Assembly: GCF_014196795.1 (NCBI RefSeq)
Contig: NZ_JACIEJ010000007.1
Span: 248,001 to 312,000 of the forward strand
Direction: 5' to 3'
Length of the DNA stretch: 64,000 nucleotides
DNA from: Sagittula marina
Lineage (GTDB): Bacteria; Pseudomonadota; Alphaproteobacteria; Rhodobacterales; Rhodobacteraceae
Shown here piece by piece: positions 56,760-64,000 of this stretch (position 1 is its first letter; the number at the start of each line of letters is the position of its first letter). The position numbers were made by a program, and so were the translations under genes. A model generated the notes under the pieces. The model was not told the origin of the DNA. It was given only the letters and a program-made list of their open reading frames with translations, and ran no database searches.

Positions 56760-57620
56760 TCAGAGGATCAGGACATCGCTGTCCAGAAGCCCGCGAGCAA
56801 AATCCAGCCTGCGGGTTTGCCGCCGCGACGGGGCGGTGGGCGTGTTTGCCCAAACCCAATGACAGAAACAGCGTTGCAGGAAGAGCCGCACAGGTGGCGC
56901 GGTGTGGCGGTCGGCGTAGGCTGCCCGCAGAGATGCCAATGACGACACATTTCCGATGGTGGCGATGTCCAATGCCAGCGTGAAGAGGTCACGGAGGGGT
57001 TCGTCTTCGCGCATGTTTTCGAAATCTATCCCTAGAACACGTGTCTCATCGCGGACGAGGTTCGACAGGGTCATATCCCGGTGCGTGACGGCGCGGGTGG
57101 CCTTTTGTTTTCGCGCCGCCTCTGCGTATTCCCGTGTACGGTTTGCGGCCTGACGAAAGGCGGCTTGGTCGGGAATGTGCCTTTCGCCGCTGTCGGCCTG
57201 GTCGAGCAGGCGGGCCAACCATTTAACATGCCCCGCCGGGCGGAACGGAAACCGGCGAAGCGTCAGGGCATGATAGGCGCGCAGCCATGTGCCTGCCTCA
57301 ACCGCGACGCTCGCATCTGCCTTCTGCCAGAGGGTCGCCAGATCTGGGCCGCCAAGGTGGGGCATGGCGAGGATTGTGTTTTGTTGAAACAGGATTGGCG
57401 GAGCAAGGCCGCTTTGCGCGACGTTGGCTTGTGCCTTCGCCTGTGCTGTGGCGCGGGTCAGCGCGTCCGGGGCGTAGACCTTGTAAAGGGTTCTGCCGTC
57501 ACTGAAGAGTTGCGCCTGCGCCGGAGGCCGATCCGGATCAAGTGGGCGCGGGTCCGACGTAACGCCCTGTACGGAAAGAGCCTCCCGCAGCAGAGCGTTG
57601 GCCGCTGCGACGTCTATCAC
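56760..57620 (-). CDS. Aminoglycoside phosphotransferase (APH)-fold kinase-like protein
   Basis: A 286-residue protein with the APH kinase fold: LYKVYAPDA near residue 45 as the probable ATP-site lysine strand, the catalytic loop VTHRDMTLSNLV near residue 190 and the metal-binding motif VLGIDFENM about fourteen residues later. Chromosomal members phosphorylate small molecules or lipids rather than antibiotics. The GTG start at 57620 overlaps the stop of the acylase-like gene (GTGA); open sequence further upstream lies opposite that gene. Substrate unknown. Confidence 0.78.
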   Translation of the reverse strand: MIDVAAANALLREALSVQGVTSDPRPLDPDRPPAQAQLFSDGRTLYKVYAPDALTRATAQAKAQANVAQSGLAPPILFQQNTILAMPHLGGPDLATLWQKADASVAVEAGTWLRAYHALTLRRFPFRPAGHVKWLARLLDQADSGERHIPDQAAFRQAANRTREYAEAARKQKATRAVTHRDMTLSNLVRDETRVLGIDFENMREDEPLRDLFTLALDIATIGNVSSLASLRAAYADRHTAPPVRLFLQRCFCHWVWANTPTAPSRRQTRRLDFARGLLDSDVLIL

Positions 57621-60091
57621 GGTTTGACAAGTCGGGTGATGCCGGTGGCAGCAGCACGAGCGAGGTCGATGTCGAGCGACATGGGGATATACTCGCCACG
57701 CCGCCAAAGCTGGCCAAGGTCATCGTAGTGGCGTGACAATGGGTGGCCGGATTGCCCCGTTGAGGTGATGAACACCGAACTGTCGGGATCGGCGAAATCA
57801 TAGACCCCGCGATAAGCGGCAGAATGCACGTTGGAGAACGGCTCTGGCCCGGTGCCGGCGGTGCGCCCACGCAGCAGGGTGAAATCGCCGCCGGAGGTGT
57901 TCTGGCGGATGTTCACGATGCTGCGCAGAATAGGCGTATCGCCCAGTACGGTGTGCTTGTGAATCGCCACATGGGCGTCCCCCCAGCGCAGGGATTCGAG
58001 CTGTGTGCCGTAAGTCTCGTCGATCCACACCAGCGCATCGTCGAGCGCAAGGCGAGAGATGTCGGAGCAACTTTCGATGCGGGCGGAGCGAATGATGTCG
58101 CACCAGCCCGCAGCGCCGTCCACATTGCGAAACACTCGCTCGATGAAAAGCGGCTCGATATGAGTGTACTCTTCGGCCAGCGGGCCGAGGTCGTCGCGGA
58201 TCAGCCGCTGCTGAAGGAAGCGCAGCCACGCGGAGTAGAGCAGCGGTTCCGGCATATGTTCGTTCATCTCGCCGTTCCAGTCGGCGAGCAGGGCAAGCGC
58301 CTGCTGGCGGCGGCGTTCGGGCGTGCCTTCGGGTGCGGATTCACCCGTGTACCAAAGGTCGCGACCGATCAGCGGCAGCAGGGTGCGCGCGGCCGTGGAG
58401 ACCGTGTCGAGCTGTCCTTCGATAAAGCTGTCACGGGTGTGGACCTTGCGGCCCTGCATCAGGGTGCGCCAGCGTTGTACCCGCTGGCTGTCGCCCCAGT
58501 CGAAGGAGACGTGATTGGGAAACGGCCGGTCGATGACCTTGTTGTTGGTGTTGCCGACGATGCCCCCCTCGGGCGCGATAAAGGCCGGATTCGAGGAATA
58601 GGGCAGCACGCCCTGCCAGCGGTTCTGCGCAACCCAGCCGGGCGCGGGCATGCGGCCAAGACTTTGATGGTTCGGGTCGCGTTTGGGCATGTGGCCGACG
58701 AGCTTCATCGCGACGGTGTCCGCATCGACCAATGTGAGATTTTGGGAGGGGGCGACGAAGTTGCGCGAGGTCTCGATCGCCTCCGGCACGTCGCTGGCCA
58801 TCATCAGCCCGACGGCGGCGGACATCGACGTGTCCTCACCCGACAGCGCCGTCCAGCCGAGGGAGACGACGTGGCCGGGCGGTGTGATCTTGTCGATATC
58901 GAACTGTGAGCCGGGCAGCACGGGACCATTTTCGGTGAAGCGCAGGGTTATGGTGATCGGTTGAGCATCGTCGATGTCGATGATCGACTTGCGGGTCTGG
59001 AAGCGTTTCCAGCCGGTGGGGGTGCGATATTGTTCGGGGTCGTCAGGGTTCACCTCCTCAAAGAACAGGTCCTGATCGTCGAGGTAGGAGGAGGTCAGCC
59101 CCCAGCCGAGCTTTTCTGACCGGCCGACCATGATCGCCGGAATGCCGGGGATCGAGCCGCCGATAACGCCGCCGGATTGCAGTTCCATCCGCGCGAGATA
59201 CCAGATCGCGGGCGCGGTCAGGCCAAGGTGCGGGTCGTTCGCCAGAAGCGAGCCGCGCGACGCCGAGCGCCCCGGCGCGGCGGCCCAGGCATTCGATGCG
59301 CCAGACAGGCCACGGCGCGGGCTGGGCGGCAGAAAGGAGTCTTCGGCCTCGGAGGCGGCGTATCGTGGGATGGTGTCGAGGTCCACGCCGGGCAAGAGCG
59401 AGGCCACGTCGGGTAGGGCCGCCACACCGTCGCCGGGAATATCCGGCAGGATGTCGGACAAACGGCGCTCGTCGTCCAGCGTCAGCGCGGTGCGAAACCG
59501 CAGCACTTCTTCGCGCAGGTGGCCGGTCAGCTGCAATGCCATGAGTTTGACGATGGCGATGGAATCGGCGGGCTGCCACGGCGCCATGGCGGAATCGAAC
59601 AGGAAGAATTCCGGCGCGCCGCGCCCCAAAGCATCTGTGTTGATCTCCTGGATGCGGGCGTTGACCCCGGCGGAATAAGCCTCCAGCGCGTCGAGGGTGC
59701 GCGGGTCCTGATGCTGCACCGAGGAGACGGCCAGCGGGTAAAGGTCCAACCGCCGCAGCAGTGTGTCGGTGCGCACGGTGCGTTGGCCGAAGATCTCGGA
59801 CAAACGCCCTTGGGCGGTGCGGCGCATCAGCATCATTTGCCAGAGGCGGTCCTGCGCGTGCACATAGCCAAGCCCGAAGAACGCATCGCGGTCGGACAGC
59901 GCCATGATATGCGGCACGGCGTTGTTGTCGCGTATGATTTCAATGTCGGCTGTGATTCCCGCAACGGCGCGGGTCTTGTCGTATTCGGGCAAGGAGCGCA
60001 GCGCCAGATGGCGCACCAGAACGAATCCCAGCAGGGACAGGATCAGAAGCGCCGTCGTCAGTCTGAGAAGCCAGCGGAACAGTCGGGCCAT
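57617..60091 (-). CDS. Penicillin acylase family N-terminal-nucleophile hydrolase
   Basis: An 824-residue precursor with an N-terminal membrane segment or signal (residues 10-30), an alpha domain with DIEIIRDNNAVPHI and FGLGYVHAQDRLWQMML, and the autocatalytic processing point before Ser266 (GASNAWAAAPGRS), the mature nucleophile. LLANDPHLGL and the Asn in NTNNKVIDRPFP complete the active site. Relatives cleave penicillin, cephalosporin side chains or acyl-homoserine lactones; the substrate cannot be assigned here. GGAGAGGG precedes the ATG. It is coupled to the APH-like gene downstream. Confidence 0.9.
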   Translation of the reverse strand: MARLFRWLLRLTTALLILSLLGFVLVRHLALRSLPEYDKTRAVAGITADIEIIRDNNAVPHIMALSDRDAFFGLGYVHAQDRLWQMMLMRRTAQGRLSEIFGQRTVRTDTLLRRLDLYPLAVSSVQHQDPRTLDALEAYSAGVNARIQEINTDALGRGAPEFFLFDSAMAPWQPADSIAIVKLMALQLTGHLREEVLRFRTALTLDDERRLSDILPDIPGDGVAALPDVASLLPGVDLDTIPRYAASEAEDSFLPPSPRRGLSGASNAWAAAPGRSASRGSLLANDPHLGLTAPAIWYLARMELQSGGVIGGSIPGIPAIMVGRSEKLGWGLTSSYLDDQDLFFEEVNPDDPEQYRTPTGWKRFQTRKSIIDIDDAQPITITLRFTENGPVLPGSQFDIDKITPPGHVVSLGWTALSGEDTSMSAAVGLMMASDVPEAIETSRNFVAPSQNLTLVDADTVAMKLVGHMPKRDPNHQSLGRMPAPGWVAQNRWQGVLPYSSNPAFIAPEGGIVGNTNNKVIDRPFPNHVSFDWGDSQRVQRWRTLMQGRKVHTRDSFIEGQLDTVSTAARTLLPLIGRDLWYTGESAPEGTPERRRQQALALLADWNGEMNEHMPEPLLYSAWLRFLQQRLIRDDLGPLAEEYTHIEPLFIERVFRNVDGAAGWCDIIRSARIESCSDISRLALDDALVWIDETYGTQLESLRWGDAHVAIHKHTVLGDTPILRSIVNIRQNTSGGDFTLLRGRTAGTGPEPFSNVHSAAYRGVYDFADPDSSVFITSTGQSGHPLSRHYDDLGQLWRRGEYIPMSLDIDLARAAATGITRLVKP

Positions 60092-60193
60092 TTCCCTCTC
60101 CTGCCAATTTGGGGTAATTGGGATGGCACTGGACTTAACTTGCGGGGGGCAGCTTGCCAAGAGGCGGGGCCCGAAGCACGACGGAGGCAAGAT

Positions 60194-61069
60194 ATGGCGA
60201 AACTGGCGTTTTTGGGCCTGGGCGTGATGGGGTATCCCATGGCAGGACACCTTGTGAAAGCAGGGCACGAGGTCTGTGTGTATAACCGCACCGCGGCAAA
60301 GGCCGAAAAGTGGGTCGCCGAGCACGGCGGCGCCATGGCGGCGACCCCGCGCGAAGCGGCGCAAGGTGCTGAATTCGTGCTATCTTGTGTGGGCAATGAT
60401 GACGATCTGCGGGGCGTTTGCCTTGGCGATGACGGTGCATTTGCAGGGATGAGCGCGGGCAGCGTTTTCGTCGATCACACGACGGTGTCGGCCTCGGTCA
60501 CGCGCGAGCTGTACGCGGTGGCCAAAGATGCGGAGATCTCTTTTGTCGACGCGCCGGTGTCCGGCGGACAGGCCGGTGCAGAGAACGGTCAACTGGTTGT
60601 GATGTGCGGCGGCGATGAAGACGCCTACAACCGCGCCGCGCCGATGATTGATGCCTTTGCGAAGCTGTGCAAGCGGTTGGGAGAGACCGGCGCCGGTCAG
60701 ATTTGCAAATCCGTCAATCAGATTTGCATCGCAGGCTTGATGCAGGGTCTGTCCGAGGGGCTGCACTTTGCCGAGAAGGCGGGCCTGGACGGTCGCGAGG
60801 TCGTCGAAGTGATCGCGGGCGGCGCTGCCGGGTCGTGGCAGATGCAGAACCGCTTTGAGACGATGCTGGACGGCCATTTCGAGCATGGCTTCGCCACCGA
60901 CTGGATGCGGAAGGATCTGGCGATCTGCTTGCAGACGGCGGAGGAAAACGGCGCGTCTTTGCCGGTGACGGCCCTCGTGGACCAATTCTACAAAGATGTT
61001 CAGAACATGGGCGGCGGACGCTGGGATACGTCGAGCCTGTTTGCGCGGCTTCGGAAGCTGGCAGACTAA
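60194..61069 (+). CDS. 3-hydroxyisobutyrate dehydrogenase family oxidoreductase
   Basis: A 291-residue beta-hydroxyacid dehydrogenase: Rossmann motif LGLGVMGYPMAGHL at residues 7-20, substrate loop DAPVSGGQAGAENGQL near residue 119 and the catalytic Lys in QICKSVNQI near residue 172, DWMRKDL in the C-terminal helical domain. Substrates in the family include 3-hydroxyisobutyrate, tartronate semialdehyde and glyoxylate. No valine-degradation genes are adjacent, so the substrate is open. GGAGG precedes the ATG. Confidence 0.88.
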   Translation: MAKLAFLGLGVMGYPMAGHLVKAGHEVCVYNRTAAKAEKWVAEHGGAMAATPREAAQGAEFVLSCVGNDDDLRGVCLGDDGAFAGMSAGSVFVDHTTVSASVTRELYAVAKDAEISFVDAPVSGGQAGAENGQLVVMCGGDEDAYNRAAPMIDAFAKLCKRLGETGAGQICKSVNQICIAGLMQGLSEGLHFAEKAGLDGREVVEVIAGGAAGSWQMQNRFETMLDGHFEHGFATDWMRKDLAICLQTAEENGASLPVTALVDQFYKDVQNMGGGRWDTSSLFARLRKLAD

Positions 61070-61109
61070 GCGCCGAGGGGCGATCGTCTTTCTGGATGTC
61101 AAAAGACAG

Positions 61110-61132
61110 AAACGAGCGCGGGGCGCTCGTTT
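61110..61132. terminator. Bidirectional terminator between the dehydrogenase and moaA
   Basis: AAACGAGCGC and GCGCTCGTTT form a perfect 10-bp stem around GGG, between convergent stops. Confidence 0.8.
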
Positions 61133-61159
61133 CCTGACAGCCTGCGGGTTTGGCTGGGT

Positions 61160-62167
61160 TTATCCGCCGGTATGGCTCATGTGGCGCGACACACGTCCGT
61201 CGACCGTCTGACGCGAATAGTCGAAATCATGGCCGAGGGGCTTCAGCCGGATGGCGGCGCGAATGGCGTCTTCCAGCGCGGCATCTGATTCCGGGTGGTT
61301 TCGCAGCGCGCTGCGCAGGTCTGCGTTGTCCTCCTGGCCAAGACACATGAAGAGTTCACCGGTGCAGGTCAGGCGGACGCGATTGCAGCTTTCGCAGAAG
61401 TTATGCGTCAGCGGCGTGATGAAGCCGATTCTCTGACCCGTTTCCTCAAGCCGCACATAGCGGGCCGGGCCGCCGGTGTTTTCTGGCAGGTCCGTGAGCG
61501 TATAGCTTTGCGCCAGTTGCGCGCGCAGATCGGTGAGCTTCCAATACTGGTCAAGCCGGTCTTCGTTGCCGATGTCGCCCATGGGCATGACTTCGATCCA
61601 GGTCAGATCCATGTCCCGCTCGGCGCACCATTCGGTGATGGAGACCAGTTCGTCGTCGTTGAACCCCTTGAGCGCGACGGCGTTGATCTTGACCCGCAGG
61701 CCAGCGCGTTGTGCGGCGTCGATGCCCTTGAGCACCTGGGGCAGACGGCCCCAGCGGGTCACATCGGCAAACTTTTGTTCGTCCAGCGTGTCGAGCGAAA
61801 TATTCACCCGGCGCACGCCAGCGGCGTAAAGATCGTCGGCGAACCGCGCCAGCTGTGAGCCGTTTGTGGTCAGTGTCAGTTCCTTCAGCGTGCCGGCGTC
61901 CAGATGGCGCGTCATGCTTTGGAAGAAGGTCATGATATCGCGCCGGACCAAGGGCTCTCCGCCGGTGATGCGCAGTTTTTCCACACCCAGCCGGACGAAC
62001 GTGGAACACATGCGGTCGAGCTCCTCCAGCGTGAGGAGTTCCTTCTTTGGCAGGAAGGTCATGTTTTCCGACATGCAGTAGACGCAGCGAAAATCGCAGC
62101 GGTCAGTGACGGAAACCCGAAGGTAGGAGATCGGGCGCTGGAACGGATCAATCAGGGGTGCTGTCAT
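61160..62167 (-). CDS. moaA: GTP 3',8-cyclase MoaA
   Basis: Radical SAM enzyme for the first step of molybdenum cofactor synthesis, paired with MoaC. The 335-residue protein has the N-terminal cluster Cys24, Cys28, Cys31 (CDFRCVYC), the SAM motif TGGEPL, the C-terminal cluster [18 protein letters not shown], and the C-terminal Gly-Gly tail needed for activity. It is apart from moaC and moeA (16.2-18.8 kb). Confidence 0.96.
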   Translation of the reverse strand: MTAPLIDPFQRPISYLRVSVTDRCDFRCVYCMSENMTFLPKKELLTLEELDRMCSTFVRLGVEKLRITGGEPLVRRDIMTFFQSMTRHLDAGTLKELTLTTNGSQLARFADDLYAAGVRRVNISLDTLDEQKFADVTRWGRLPQVLKGIDAAQRAGLRVKINAVALKGFNDDELVSITEWCAERDMDLTWIEVMPMGDIGNEDRLDQYWKLTDLRAQLAQSYTLTDLPENTGGPARYVRLEETGQRIGFITPLTHNFCESCNRVRLTCTGELFMCLGQEDNADLRSALRNHPESDAALEDAIRAAIRLKPLGHDFDYSRQTVDGRVSRHMSHTGG

Positions 62168-62277
62168 AAGGGCAAGGTAGGGCTCGGCGATATTATGAGC
62201 AAGGGGTTGCGCGCGATTGTGTACGAAAGGCGGATACGTGTATGGAGGACCGCAAGAACCAGTACATGAGGGATACG

Positions 62278-62775
62278 ATGCGGACGGGAATGATGGTTGG
62301 GCTGATGGCAGCGGTTGCGCTGGGGGCCTGTTCGGACAGCGGCATGTTCAAACCGAAGAAAGCGCCGGTGCAAGAGGCCTCGGCAGAGCAACGCCGCCCG
62401 GAAGCGCGTCCCGCTGGTTCGACGGCGACCAAGCCGCCGGCCAATGCACGCACGGCGGCGCAGTTCGATACGGTGTCCGAGGAGGAAAAGCAGGCAGCCA
62501 AGGCGGCCCCGGCGGATCCGTCCGGCGAGCGCGCCTTGGGGGATACGGTTGTGTCGCTTGGCGATCCGTCGAAGCCGGGGCTGTGGCTGGAGACACCATT
62601 GGTGTCCAGCGTGCAGCAGGGCCGCGTGGCCTACAAGGGCGAGAGCGCCAAGATGGAGCTGCGGCCCATTGACGGCGCGGCCACGGCTGGCAGCCGCATG
62701 TCGCTGTCTGCGATGCAGTTGATCGGCGCGCCCCTCACGGACCTGCCGACGGTTCAGGTTTTCGTCGGCGGCTGA
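62278..62775 (+). CDS. Predicted lipoprotein, unknown function
   Basis: A 165-residue protein with a lipoprotein signal peptide ([18 protein letters not shown], lipobox Cys at residue 18), an Ala/Pro/Lys-rich linker and a small C-terminal domain ([42 protein letters not shown]). The start at 62278 is preceded by GAGGG at 5 nt; ATGs at 62242 and 62266 would lengthen the signal with charged residues. No family function is known. Some Rhodobacteraceae homologues carry misleading enzyme names, which I do not adopt. Confidence 0.75.
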   Translation: MRTGMMVGLMAAVALGACSDSGMFKPKKAPVQEASAEQRRPEARPAGSTATKPPANARTAAQFDTVSEEEKQAAKAAPADPSGERALGDTVVSLGDPSKPGLWLETPLVSSVQQGRVAYKGESAKMELRPIDGAATAGSRMSLSAMQLIGAPLTDLPTVQVFVGG

Positions 62776-62811
62776 GGCGCGACCGGTCAGGGGAGGGCGC
62801 GCCCGTCCTCC

Positions 62812-63531
62812 CTACGCTGTGCCGGGCAACTTGCGGGCAGCGTCCTTATGGGCGAAGGGCTTCATCTTGCTGCCGTGCTCGGCCAGGAACATCCGGCAGC
62901 GTGCCGCATCGTGCCCCGACAGATCGCGCAACCACCAGGCAACGGCTTTTTGGATGAACCACCGCTGGTCGGTGGTATAGTCGGCCATCCAGGCCAGAAC
63001 GCGTTCGCGTGCGGCCAGTTGCTCGGAATTGGGATGGTTGAGAAGCGCAAGGGGCAAGGTCATCACGAGCGCCGCCCTTTTCGACCAAAGATGGTCGGAA
63101 GTGGTCCAGTCTTCCAACGTATGGAGCCGTGACAGATCGGCCATGATGCGCCGCCCGCCCGATGAGGCCGCATGGTCCGCCACCGCCCAGCCGTCGAATT
63201 GCGGCACCCAGCTTTGGATCAACTGCCAGGCGTGCTCGTCCGAGGGCCGCATCCGCGCCTGTGCCAGAAGCTTGGCCGCCGCAATGCGCGCCTCGTGCAC
63301 GTCCGTGTCCCAAAGCCCGGCGGCCAGCGCCAGCCGTTGGTCCAGCGTCAGCCGGTCGCGCCATTCCTTGACCAGCGCATTGAGCTGCGGCATCGCGGTC
63401 CCAAGGTAGCGGCGCGTTGCCTTGTGATAGCTGGCCATGCCAACGGATTTCTCGGGATCGCCGGCGGCTTCCAAGGCGGCAAGCGCCGTGTCCGGGGTCA
63501 GATCCTCCGGCAGGGGGAACGTTTGTGTCAT
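62812..63531 (-). CDS. AlkD-like DNA alkylation repair protein
   Basis: A 239-residue protein composed of HEAT-like helical repeats, with the AlkD patterns ATRRYLGTAMPQLNALVK near residue 38, DHLWSKRAALVMTLPL near residue 146 and RWFIQKAVAWWLRDLSGHD near residue 189. AlkD glycosylases remove bulky or cationic alkylated bases without base flipping. AGAGG precedes the ATG. Single gene; no SOS box upstream. Confidence 0.88.
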   Translation of the reverse strand: MTQTFPLPEDLTPDTALAALEAAGDPEKSVGMASYHKATRRYLGTAMPQLNALVKEWRDRLTLDQRLALAAGLWDTDVHEARIAAAKLLAQARMRPSDEHAWQLIQSWVPQFDGWAVADHAASSGGRRIMADLSRLHTLEDWTTSDHLWSKRAALVMTLPLALLNHPNSEQLAARERVLAWMADYTTDQRWFIQKAVAWWLRDLSGHDAARCRMFLAEHGSKMKPFAHKDAARKLPGTA

Positions 63532-63688
63532 GAGCCTCTTTTCAGTGAATGCAGGTGTCGCGTGCGATGCGACAGGAACGGGTCGAGGGCGCAGCCCCCC
63601 GCGCTCAGGTGATGGCGTGGCATCGGGAAAGCGAACAACTCTTTTTATATTATAGGGACCCCGGATGGCGAAGCCCGCCTGAGGCGGC

Positions 63689-64000
63689 TCATTCCACGGT
63701 TACGGATTTTGCGAGGTTTCTGGGTTGGTCGACGTCTGTGCCTTTTGCGACGGCGGTGTGGTAGGCGAGCAGTTGCGCGGGCAGGGCGTAGAGGATGGGG
63801 GCGAGCAGGTCGGAGACCTCGGGCATCTGGATCACGCGCCAAGCCTCGGCGCCGGCGCTTTCGGCCCCTGCGGCGTCGGTGATCAGCACCACGCGGCCGC
63901 CACGGGCCATGACCTCCTGCATGTTGCTGACGGTCTTGTCGAACAGCCGGTCGCGCGGGGCCAGGACCACCACCGGCACATGCTGGTCGATCAGCGCGAT
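63689..64000 (-). CDS. glmS: Glutamine--fructose-6-phosphate aminotransferase, 3' end only
   Basis: The last 103 residues of GlmS; the gene continues beyond the window edge. The reading frame starts in IALIDQHVPVVVLAPRDRL and ends in the conserved C-terminus DQPRNLAKSVTVE, with LLAYHTAVAKGTDVDQPRNL marking the isomerase domain. The enzyme makes glucosamine-6-phosphate for cell wall synthesis. Confidence 0.93.
   Translation of the reverse strand: MALIDQHVPVVVLAPRDRLFDKTVSNMQEVMARGGRVVLITDAAGAESAGAEAWRVIQMPEVSDLLAPILYALPAQLLAYHTAVAKGTDVDQPRNLAKSVTVE

Overview
This window looks like a chromosomal segment of a marine alphaproteobacterium of the order Rhodobacterales (roseobacter-type). The evidence is gene content and local gene order. 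It carries dusB(nifR3)-ntrB-ntrC followed by ntrY-ntrX, trkA-trkH, hfq-hflX. It has a fused ispDF, lineage-restricted families (DUF6477, DUF1638, a GafA-type activator), a gene-transfer-agent style endolysin/holin pair, and SOS boxes of the alphaproteobacterial form GTTC-N7-GTTC. It is GC-rich and gene-dense, with many ATGA/GTGA overlaps. I see no rRNA, tRNA, CRISPR array, intact insertion sequence or integrase.

Layout. 0-5 kb: a radical SAM protein, then the sugar-phosphate operon zwf-pgl-pgi. 5-10 kb: a cupin protein, the endolysin/holin pair, ccmF-ccmH for cytochrome c maturation, and an enoyl-CoA hydratase/isomerase. 10-16 kb: gltA and gltX on the minus strand, comEC on the plus strand, and lexA. 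16-22 kb: a compact minus-strand run read in the order trpG-trpD-ung-trpC-moaC-(GIY-YIG nuclease)-moeA, with lexA beyond it. 22-32 kb: a YibQ-like deacetylase. After it come a one-carbon/B12 neighbourhood (DUF1638, corrinoid protein, homocysteine methyltransferase, MttB-like methyltransferase), an SOS-box radical SAM gene, a YdcF-like protein and guaA. 32-43 kb: DUF6477, gafA, katA, lipA, a dihaem cytochrome c, hpt, a START-like protein, amtB, a CinA-family amidase, pgpA and ispDF. 44-57 kb: dusB-ntrBC-ntrYX, a lipoprotein, trkAH, hfq and hflX. 57-64 kb: a penicillin-acylase-like hydrolase coupled to an APH-fold protein, a 3-hydroxyisobutyrate-dehydrogenase-like enzyme, moaA, a lipoprotein, an AlkD-like protein and the 3' end of glmS.

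How the genes work together. Four themes recur. (1) Nitrogen sensing: two two-component systems, the ammonium channel and Hfq; NtrC lacks the sigma-54 contact loop. (2) Gene transfer agent biology: the lysis pair, comEC, lexA and the activator gafA all lie within 34 kb. Near-consensus CtrA sites precede gafA and comEC, and a half-site precedes the endolysin. (3) B12-dependent methyl transfer: separate homocysteine-binding and corrinoid-binding proteins look like parts of a split methionine synthase. (4) DNA repair and SOS: lexA, ung, alkD and a PA0069-type radical SAM gene with a perfect SOS box. Assignments rest on motif recognition by eye; no database search was run.
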